Assembly (NCBI GenBank): GCA_016790965.1
Contig: JAEUNZ010000048.1
Span: forward strand, 1 to 64,000
Direction of reading: 5' to 3'
Source of the DNA: SSSZ01 sp016790965
GTDB lineage: Bacteria > Pseudomonadota > Gammaproteobacteria > Burkholderiales > Rhodocyclaceae
Length of the DNA: 64,000 bases
Below, piece by piece: positions 56,822 through 64,000 of the stretch. Within the stretch, counting starts at the first letter, position 1; every line of letters begins with the position of its first letter. The notes beneath the pieces were generated by a model. The model worked only from the letters and a program-made list of their open reading frames with translations, had not been told where the DNA came from and searched no databases. The translations under genes and the position numbers were made by a program.

Positions 56822-58537
56822 TCAAACGAAGGAAACGTCGTTTTCGAGGGAGAAGCGGCCGCCGATTAAGGTGGCGATTTCCACCGCGTCGGCGCCGCCG
56901 ACGCCGTCGCCGTCATAGTAGAGATGGCCGACGCCGCCCACCAGGTCCTGGGTGTAGCTCAGGGCGTCTGCTCCGGCCGTGAAAATCGAAGCATCCAGGA
57001 TCAGGTCGTCCTTGCCCGTGGCGAAAAGATTGATCTGATCGACGCCATCCAGGCTGTCGAGGATGAAGTCGTCGTTACCGCCATCACCCCACAACTGGTC
57101 ATTGCCCGCGCCGCCCACCAGGACATCGTCCCCGCCCCCGCCCTTGAGAAGGTCATTGCCAGCCCCGCCGGCAAGCTGGTCATTGCCTCCTTCGCCGATC
57201 AGGGTGTCGTCATCCGCGCCGCCGCTGAGGCTGTCATTGCCGCCGCCGCCCCGCAGGGTGTCGTTGCCCGCATCGCCCGTCAGGGTGTCATTGCCGCCAT
57301 CGCCCTTCAGATGGTCATTGCCGGCACCGCCTGCCAGGGTGTCGTCGCCCCCGCCGCCGGAGAGTTCATCGTCGCCCTCTCCGCCGTCAAGGTTGTCGTT
57401 GCCGCCATCGCCCTTGAGACGATCATTGCCCGCGCCGCCCAGCAGCGTGTCATTGCCCGCGCCGCCGGAGAGATCGTCGTCGTCATCGCCGCCGTCAAGA
57501 GTGTCGTCGCCGCTGTCGCCCTTCAGACGGTCGTCGCCTGCAGCACCCAGCAGCGTGTCGTTGCCGCCGTCGCCGTGGAGCGTGTCGTCGTCGTCGCCGC
57601 CATCCAGGATGTCGTCGTCGGCACCGCCATTCAGAATGTCGTCTTCGCTGCCCCCGGTTAGGCTGTCGTTACCCCGGCCGCCGTTAAGCCGATCCCGACC
57701 GCTGTCGCCCTGCAGCGTATCGTCCCCGTCGTCGCCGCTCAAGGCGTCGTCTCCGTCACCGCCGACCAGCGTGTCGTTGCCGGCGTCGCCGGAAAGGGAG
57801 TCCTTGCCTGACCCGGCGTTGAGCAGATCGTTGCCCTTGCCGCCCTTGAGGCCATCGTCGCCGCTACCGCCGGAAAGAATGTCGTCGCCGTCGTCGCCGG
57901 AGAGCGTGTCACTGTCGTCGCCGCCGGAGAGCAGATCGTCGTCTGATCCACCAGAGAGGCGGTCCCGGCCGCGTCCGCCGAACAGGCGGTCCTCGCCGGA
58001 ATCGCCGCGCAGGCGATCGTTGCCGTCGTCACCGAAAAGATCATCGTCGCCGCCGCCACCGGACAGGTCATCGTTGCCGCCACGACCGTGGAATTCGTCG
58101 TTGCCGTTACCGTGCCGACGGTTGTCGCCGCGGTGATCATCACCGAACTCGTCGTGGGCACCATGGTCGTCTCCTCCGGGGTGCTCGTTTTCGTCTTCAC
58201 CCAAGTCGTCGCCGACCAGGTAGTCGTCGAGATCCCCGAGACCCAGGAAGCCGGCGAAGGCAGCGTAGGTCAGATCGAGGCCCGAAAAAGTGAAGGTGGG
58301 AGTCGTTGCACCTGCAAGATAGGCCTCCAGCCCGGTGACCACGCCAACCGGCGGGGTGCCGGAGAACGTTCCCTGCAGGACGAGCCGGCCACCGTTCGGG
58401 TTGGGCGTGTCGTCCTCGGTACTGACCAGAGCCAGCGTGACCGTCGTTGCGGTAGATTCGCTGATCGAGAAGGCATCGATGTGATCGACGAAGTCTTCCC
58501 AGCCGGCGCCGAGGGTGTTTTGAGTAAGGGTGATCAT
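56822..58537 (-). CDS. RTX repeat calcium-binding protein
   Basis: A 571-residue protein, probably secreted by a type I system (no N-terminal signal). Residues 1-120 form a unique domain (MITLTQNTLGAGWEDFVDHI) followed by an Asp/His/Gly-rich linker (GEDENEHPGGDDHGAHDEFGDD). Then 37 uninterrupted GGxGxDxLx nonapeptides form a calcium beta-roll. A C-terminal domain (FILDSLDGVDQINLF, DLILDASIFTAG, SLENDVSFV) resembles RTX secretion signals. No ABC exporter or membrane-fusion gene is in the window. Function may be adhesion or surface layer; no enzyme domain is seen. The ATG at 58537 is chosen by the family-like start and GGAG upstream. Confidence 0.9.
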   Translation of the reverse strand: MITLTQNTLGAGWEDFVDHIDAFSISESTATTVTLALVSTEDDTPNPNGGRLVLQGTFSGTPPVGVVTGLEAYLAGATTPTFTFSGLDLTYAAFAGFLGLGDLDDYLVGDDLGEDENEHPGGDDHGAHDEFGDDHRGDNRRHGNGNDEFHGRGGNDDLSGGGGDDDLFGDDGNDRLRGDSGEDRLFGGRGRDRLSGGSDDDLLSGGDDSDTLSGDDGDDILSGGSGDDGLKGGKGNDLLNAGSGKDSLSGDAGNDTLVGGDGDDALSGDDGDDTLQGDSGRDRLNGGRGNDSLTGGSEDDILNGGADDDILDGGDDDDTLHGDGGNDTLLGAAGDDRLKGDSGDDTLDGGDDDDDLSGGAGNDTLLGGAGNDRLKGDGGNDNLDGGEGDDELSGGGGDDTLAGGAGNDHLKGDGGNDTLTGDAGNDTLRGGGGNDSLSGGADDDTLIGEGGNDQLAGGAGNDLLKGGGGDDVLVGGAGNDQLWGDGGNDDFILDSLDGVDQINLFATGKDDLILDASIFTAGADALSYTQDLVGGVGHLYYDGDGVGGADAVEIATLIGGRFSLENDVSFV

Positions 58538-58856
58538 TGTTTGGCTCCGAGTTGCGGGCGGGAGAGAAAGTGGGAACGGGTCATTGCAGGAGGGTTGATT
58601 CCGCAATTCTACCGGTCTGGGTTTCTGCCTTGTCTCGCGTTCTGTCTAGGGTGTGAAAAATGCCGGGAGAAGTCCGGGTGCTGTCGTCGGTGCAAGAACG
58701 GTGCCAAGAGTGCCAGGGCGATGAAAGTGCCGGGATTCGCCCATTTGACGTTGCTTTTGTCGTTCGCGGGGGATTGAGGTCGAGCTTGGCTTGGGGCAAA
58801 TCGCCCGAAGTGGGGGATTTGCCCCAGTTCACTTTGGGGCTTCCCCGCAAGGGCGA
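58538..58856. other. Intergenic region with an 11-bp stem-loop
   Basis: 319 bases between gpmI and the RTX gene, both on the minus strand. The RTX promoter must lie here but no convincing -10/-35 pair was found. TGGGGCAAATC (58792-58802) and GATTTGCCCCA (58816-58826) form a perfect 11-bp stem about 30 bases after the gpmI stop. No T run follows, so it is more likely a processing or stability hairpin, or a binding site, than a classical terminator. Confidence 0.5.
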
Positions 58857-60509
<1,653 letters not shown>

Positions 60510-60649
60510 GGAGGGTTTCCTGATTGGGGGCTGGAGCGCCCTAAGGGCGCGAAAAGGCGCTCATTTTAACGCTTCCCCGCATCCCACAGCCGGTGCCGGG
60601 CAGGGATTTCCCGTCGCGGCAGGCGCTCAAGCGAGGCTGCCTGGGGAGA

Positions 60650-61330
60650 TCACGACGTGCGCCGGAAGCGCTCGGCCAGCCAGGCGCCTACTTCCGCCAG
60701 TTCGTCTTCGGAAACCGTGTGGTCCATGGGGTAGAGACGCCAGCTCAGGTCATAGCCGCACGCGTGCAGAAAATCCTGTGCCTGGGAGCCGAGGGCCAGG
60801 GGAACGATGTCGTCTTCGGCGCCATGGCCGACGAACAGCGGCGTGGCCCGATTGGGCTTGCACTCGACTTCGGTGAGCAGAGAAGGTGCGGGAATGTATG
60901 CCGAGAGGGCGACGACGCCGGCGAGAGGCTGAGGGTGGGTCAGGCCGACGGTATAGGCCATGGCGCCGCCCTGGGAAAATCCTGCCAGTACGATGTTCTC
61001 ACAGGGGATGCCGCGCTGGTTCTCCCGTTCGACGAGGCGGCGGATGTTACTGCGGGAGCTGAGGATGCCGACTTCGTCGACCTCCCGCTCGATACCGCGG
61101 GCTTCAATGATGTCGTACCAGGCCGGCATGATGTAGCCGCCGTTACAGGTGACGCGGATTTCCTGCGCATGGGGAAAGATGAAGCGCACCGCCAGGTCTG
61201 CGGGCAGTCGGAGAAAGGGGATGGCCGGGGCGAAATCGCTGCCGTCCGCGCCCAGACCATGCAGCCAGATGACAGCGAATTCCGGCTTGGGCGCTGTTTC
61301 GATCTCGATGGCTGGGAGGAGGATGTTCAT
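60650..61330 (-). CDS. Phospholipase/carboxylesterase family hydrolase
   Basis: A 226-residue esterase. IWLHGLGADGSDF forms the oxyanion region, Ser119 in GFSQGG is the nucleophile, and Asp in GAEDDIVP plus His in PMDHTV complete the triad. The family acts on short carboxylic esters and lysophospholipids. It is cytosolic. ATG 61330 (MNILLPAIEIETAP) is preferred; the open frame to 61438 is Pro-rich and not conserved-looking. It lies 140 bases upstream of gpmI on the same strand. Confidence 0.92.
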   Translation of the reverse strand: MNILLPAIEIETAPKPEFAVIWLHGLGADGSDFAPAIPFLRLPADLAVRFIFPHAQEIRVTCNGGYIMPAWYDIIEARGIEREVDEVGILSSRSNIRRLVERENQRGIPCENIVLAGFSQGGAMAYTVGLTHPQPLAGVVALSAYIPAPSLLTEVECKPNRATPLFVGHGAEDDIVPLALGSQAQDFLHACGYDLSWRLYPMDHTVSEDELAEVGAWLAERFRRTS

Positions 61331-61723
61331 GGGGCGTACTTTCGGTGGCGGGGGGGGCGGCAGTGCGGTAAGAGGCCATCCAATCGACCGCACGGGGGAG
61401 CACGATGACATGGTTGTGTCGCCCTTGTCACACCCCATGCATGAGGGTTAACCATGCGTCAGAGCAGCTCGCTGGCCGATTTTGGCATCGCCTGGCGCCC
61501 TTGCAGACCGCTCTCGCATCTCCCGCGGACAGGGCTTCCGGCCGGGAAATCTCGCTCATGACCCCGATCCCGATAGCTCGTTTCGCGAGAGCCCGCAGTC
61601 CTTGCGTTGCAAGCGGCTGCGGCCGTTGCCGGTGCGGCCGGCTTTCGTAAGAGTCTGTTTCCACTGTCCTGCGGAAGATTTTGGGCTGCGTTATTCGGTC
61701 ATGTCGTCTTCGAAGGAAAAGCC
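61331..61723. other. Divergent intergenic region, no gene seen
   Basis: 393 bases between the esterase (minus) and the YXWGXW-type lipoprotein (plus). Short open frames here have no protein-like composition. Both promoters should lie here, but no confident -10/-35 pair was found. Repeat families A and B are absent. Confidence 0.5.
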
Positions 61724-62056
61724 ATGACCCCCTGGTTCCGAATTGCCCCCCTGGCCCTTGTCGCACTCCTGACGGGCTGTGTCGTCGCCCCAGCGCCGCG
61801 GCCCTATTACGATCAGGCCATCGTCGTCGCGCCGCCGGCACCCCGGGTCGAATACGTTGGACCGGCTCCGGCGTTTGGACAAATTTGGATCGGGGGCTAT
61901 TGGACCTGGACTGGCTACCGCCATGACTGGGTTCCCGGCCATTGGGAGGCGCATCGGCCGGGATACCAATGGGCGCCCCACCGCTGGGAACGTCGTGCCG
62001 ATCGCTGGCATGAAGAGCGGGGGCACTGGGAACGCCACCATGGGGGGCGGCGATGA
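61724..62056 (+). CDS. Small YXWGXW-type lipoprotein
   Basis: A 110-residue lipoprotein with lipobox LTGC (Cys19). The mature part is rich in Pro, Tyr, Trp, His and Arg, with repeats of the YXWGXW type (IWIGGYWTWTGYRHDWVPGHWEAHRPGYQW). Such proteins sit in the outer membrane; their role is unknown. AAGGAAAA precedes the ATG. The very basic C-terminus (RHHGGRR) is His/Arg-rich. Confidence 0.8.
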   Translation: MTPWFRIAPLALVALLTGCVVAPAPRPYYDQAIVVAPPAPRVEYVGPAPAFGQIWIGGYWTWTGYRHDWVPGHWEAHRPGYQWAPHRWERRADRWHEERGHWERHHGGRR

Positions 62057-62096
62057 AGGTATCCTAGGCAGCCGTAAAAATCGCCGCGGAGACACC

Positions 62097-62396
62097 ATGC
62101 GAATCCACCAGCTTCCCCTCGGCGCCCGCTTCGAGTACCAGGGCGCTGAATGGGTCAAGACCGCTCCCATGCTGGCCAGCGGCCCTGGAGGCCAGCGCCT
62201 CATCCCGCGCCACGCGGTGCTCAAGCCCCTCGATCCGGGGGTTACCGAGCCTTCGGGTTCGCCCTCTCTCGACCGTGCCGCCGTACTCCTGGCCTTCGAG
62301 AACTTCTGCCAGACCTGCACGCCCTGGATTCCCGAGGACCACGCCAAGGCCTTCGAGCAGGCCCGACGCGCTTTTGTAGACGCCGTGGGCCAGTAG
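62097..62396 (+). CDS. Small protein of unknown function
   Basis: A 99-residue soluble protein beginning MRIHQLPLGARFEYQGAEWVKTAPMLA. The N-terminal half looks like a small beta-barrel (RFEYQGAEWVK, QRLIPRHAVLKPL), the C-terminal half is helical (AAVLLAFENFCQTC, HAKAFEQARRAFVDAV). No family can be named. It lies 40 bases after the lipoprotein gene with CGGAG before the ATG. Repeat B3 begins 26 bases after its stop. Confidence 0.6.
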   Translation: MRIHQLPLGARFEYQGAEWVKTAPMLASGPGGQRLIPRHAVLKPLDPGVTEPSGSPSLDRAAVLLAFENFCQTCTPWIPEDHAKAFEQARRAFVDAVGQ

Positions 62397-62421
62397 TCGG
62401 TCCTAAAATCCCGTTTGGGGT

Positions 62422-62589
62422 CTAGTAGTCAGTCACACAGGTTCAGCTATGTTCGGCCTGCCCCGCATCCCCGCTCGCTTTGTCGTTCATCCTCGCCATA
62501 GCTTCGGCTATGGCTGCGGTTCGCTTCGCGCGATCCGGGCGCGGATGCGTGCCTCGGCATCGACGCAAAGCTATGTGACTGACTACTAG
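62422..62589. repeat. Inverted-repeat element, family B copy 3
   Basis: 168 bp, in reverse orientation to copies 1 and 2 and nearly the complement of copy 2. The ends are the best matched: CTAGTAGTCAGTCACACAGG on the left and complement CTAGTAGTCAGTCACATAGC on the right. The core is GCCATAGC-TTCG-GCTATGGC (62495-62514), a very stable tetraloop hairpin. It fills most of the 316-base gap between the 99-residue protein and dnaB. The rest of the gap (62590-62712) must hold the dnaB promoter. Confidence 0.88.
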
Positions 62590-62712
62590 CCGAGCACGGC
62601 CTGCGGGACCGGCGGGCAAGCGTCATTGGGGCCGTCCGGTACCGCTTCGGTGCAGCCGCCGCCCGGGTTCCATGCGACCCATATTGACCCGCCGCGCTGG
62701 TACACTCCGGCC

Positions 62713-64000
62713 ATGAATTTCCGCTCATCTGCCTCGAATCCTGCCGACTCCGCCGTAGCCCAGTTGCGGGTGCCCCCCCATTCGATCGAGGCGGAGCAGT
62801 CCGTTCTCGGCGGTCTCCTTCTCGACAACCAGGCCTGGGATCGCATGGGCGATCTGGTCGCCGACACGGACTTCTACCGCGACGAGCACCGGCGCATCTT
62901 CCGCCAGATCCGGCTTCTTCTGGAAAACGGAAAGCCCGCCGACGTGGTCACCGTGGCAGAAGCCCTGGACGGCCTGGGGGAGGGTGAACGCACCGGTGGC
63001 CTCGCCTATCTGGGCGAACTCGCCGCCAATACGCCTTCAGCGGCCAATATCAAGCGCTACGCCGAAATCGTGCGGGAACGGGCCGTCTTGCGGCAGTTGG
63101 CGGCCACCGCCGACGAAATCGCCGCCAATGCCCTGAATCCCCTGGGGCGTGATGCGGAATCCATCCTGGACGAGGCGGAAGCCCGCATTTTCGCCATCGC
63201 CGAAGCCGGGGCAAGCCACAGCGATGGTTTCGTCCACATAAACCCCTTGCTCACCCAGGTGGTCGAGCGAATCCAGGAGTTGCACGACCGGGAAAACCCC
63301 TCTGACATCACTGGTGTGCCCACGGGTTTCGCCGATCTGGACCAGAAAACATCAGGCTTCCAGCCCGGCGATCTCATCATCGTCGCCGGAAGACCCTCGA
63401 TGGGTAAAACGGCCTTTGCCCTCAATATCGCGGAAAACGTGGCGGTGGATTCGGGTTTGCCGGTGGGGGTGTTTTCGATGGAAATGGGCGGCACCCAGCT
63501 CGCCATGCGTATGCTGGCTTCCATCGGCCGACTCGACTCGCACCGGGTGCGCACTGGGCGGCTCAACGACGACGAATGGGCGCGGCTGTCTTTCGCGCTG
63601 GGCAAGCTGCATGAGGCGCCCATCTACATCGACGAAACCGGTGGACTCACTCCCGGCAATCTGCGCGCCCGGGCCCGGCGTCTGGCGCGCCAGTACGGTG
63701 GCAAGCTTGGCCTGCTGGTCATCGACTACATCCAGCTCATGAGCACCAATCGGCAGGGCGAAAACCGGGCCACCGAAGTATCGGAAATCTCGCGGTCGAT
63801 CAAATCCCTGGCCAAGGAACTCCAGGTGCCCATCGTCGCCCTCTCGCAGCTATCGCGCAAAGTCGAGGAGCGCAACGACAAGCGCCCCATGATGTCCGAC
63901 CTGCGGGAATCGGGTGCCATCGAGCAGGATGCCGACGTGATTCTGATGATGTACCGGGACGAATACTACAAGCCCGAGAGCCCCGACAAGGGCATTGCCG
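62713..64000 (+). CDS. dnaB: Replicative DNA helicase DnaB (3' end beyond window)
   Basis: The first 429 codons of the replicative helicase; the gene is cut by the window end. The N-terminal helical domain (PPHSIEAEQSVLGGLLLDN) and RecA-like domain with Walker A (GRPSMGKTA, near residue 226) are complete, as are VFSMEMGGTQLAMRML, VIDYIQLM (Walker B) and LSQLSRKVEERNDKRPMMSDLRESGAIEQDAD. It unwinds DNA at the fork. ATG 62713 is used; no strong ribosome site is seen. Confidence 0.96.
   Translation, partial: MNFRSSASNPADSAVAQLRVPPHSIEAEQSVLGGLLLDNQAWDRMGDLVADTDFYRDEHRRIFRQIRLLLENGKPADVVTVAEALDGLGEGERTGGLAYLGELAANTPSAANIKRYAEIVRERAVLRQLAATADEIAANALNPLGRDAESILDEAEARIFAIAEAGASHSDGFVHINPLLTQVVERIQELHDRENPSDITGVPTGFADLDQKTSGFQPGDLIIVAGRPSMGKTAFALNIAENVAVDSGLPVGVFSMEMGGTQLAMRMLASIGRLDSHRVRTGRLNDDEWARLSFALGKLHEAPIYIDETGGLTPGNLRARARRLARQYGGKLGLLVIDYIQLMSTNRQGENRATEVSEISRSIKSLAKELQVPIVALSQLSRKVEERNDKRPMMSDLRESGAIEQDADVILMMYRDEYYKPESPDKGIA

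Noticed and set aside
56924..58136. Repetitive open frames on the plus strand opposite the RTX gene
   Set aside because: They mirror the RTX nonapeptide DNA and give Val/Ala/Ile- or Ser/Pro-rich repeats. The minus frame has the calcium-binding pattern.

Overview
The window is high-GC DNA, densely packed on both strands. It looks like the chromosome of a betaproteobacterium, probably of the Rhodocyclales. The reasons are the rpsF-priB-rpsR-rplI operon, recJ next to its usual uncharacterised partner, the divergent ppk/ppx pair and the Mla-type lipid operon. This taxonomic call is inference from gene content; no rRNA or tRNA gene was seen. There is no sign of phage, plasmid or CRISPR.

Left part (1-11 kb): an Ala/Lys-rich lipoprotein, a methyltransferase and a dienelactone-hydrolase-like lipoprotein. 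Next come a less GC-rich lipoprotein plus a broken partner gene, a VapBC toxin-antitoxin pair and a very large alpha-2-macroglobulin-like protein with a thioester motif. From 11.2 to 16.3 kb there is a PQQ-type RiPP cluster: pqqA, pqqD, pqqE, a tiny membrane protein, a urate-oxidase-N-like membrane protein, then serC, a diverged dihydroorotate-dehydrogenase-like gene and a parvulin-type isomerase. pqqB and pqqC are not here. 16.3-25.2 kb holds a cupin gene bracketed by two copies of a miniature inverted-repeat element, prfB with its programmed +1 frameshift, gabD, an EthD-like gene, an ankyrin gene, recJ and its partner.

Middle (25.4-45 kb): lolCD (lipoprotein export), a chemotaxis receptor, comEC (DNA uptake), a hydrolase, mtfA, an EamA transporter, relA (stringent response), a lipoprotein/beta-barrel hybrid, ppk and ppx (polyphosphate turnover). 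ppx is translationally coupled to an MlaE-MlaF-MlaD-lipoprotein operon for phospholipid transport. relA, ppk and ppx lie within 7 kb, which fits a stress/phosphate neighbourhood.

Right part (45-64 kb): a molybdopterin oxidoreductase of the FdhF/YdeP type, etfBA, a CbiM-like membrane protein, a FimV-like protein, an acyl-CoA dehydrogenase (a natural electron donor to the Etf) and a diguanylate cyclase. Then come the ribosomal operon, an RTX protein with 37 uninterrupted nonapeptide repeats, gpmI, an esterase, two small genes and the start of dnaB, which runs off the window.

The most unusual feature is two families of about 150-170 bp inverted-repeat elements. Family A has copies at 13405, 20990 and 29412; family B at 16316, 16910 and 62422. 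Five of the six sit exactly on a stop codon, so the terminal repeat supplies the stop of the neighbouring gene. Both families share a GCCATAGC/GCTATGGC palindromic core.
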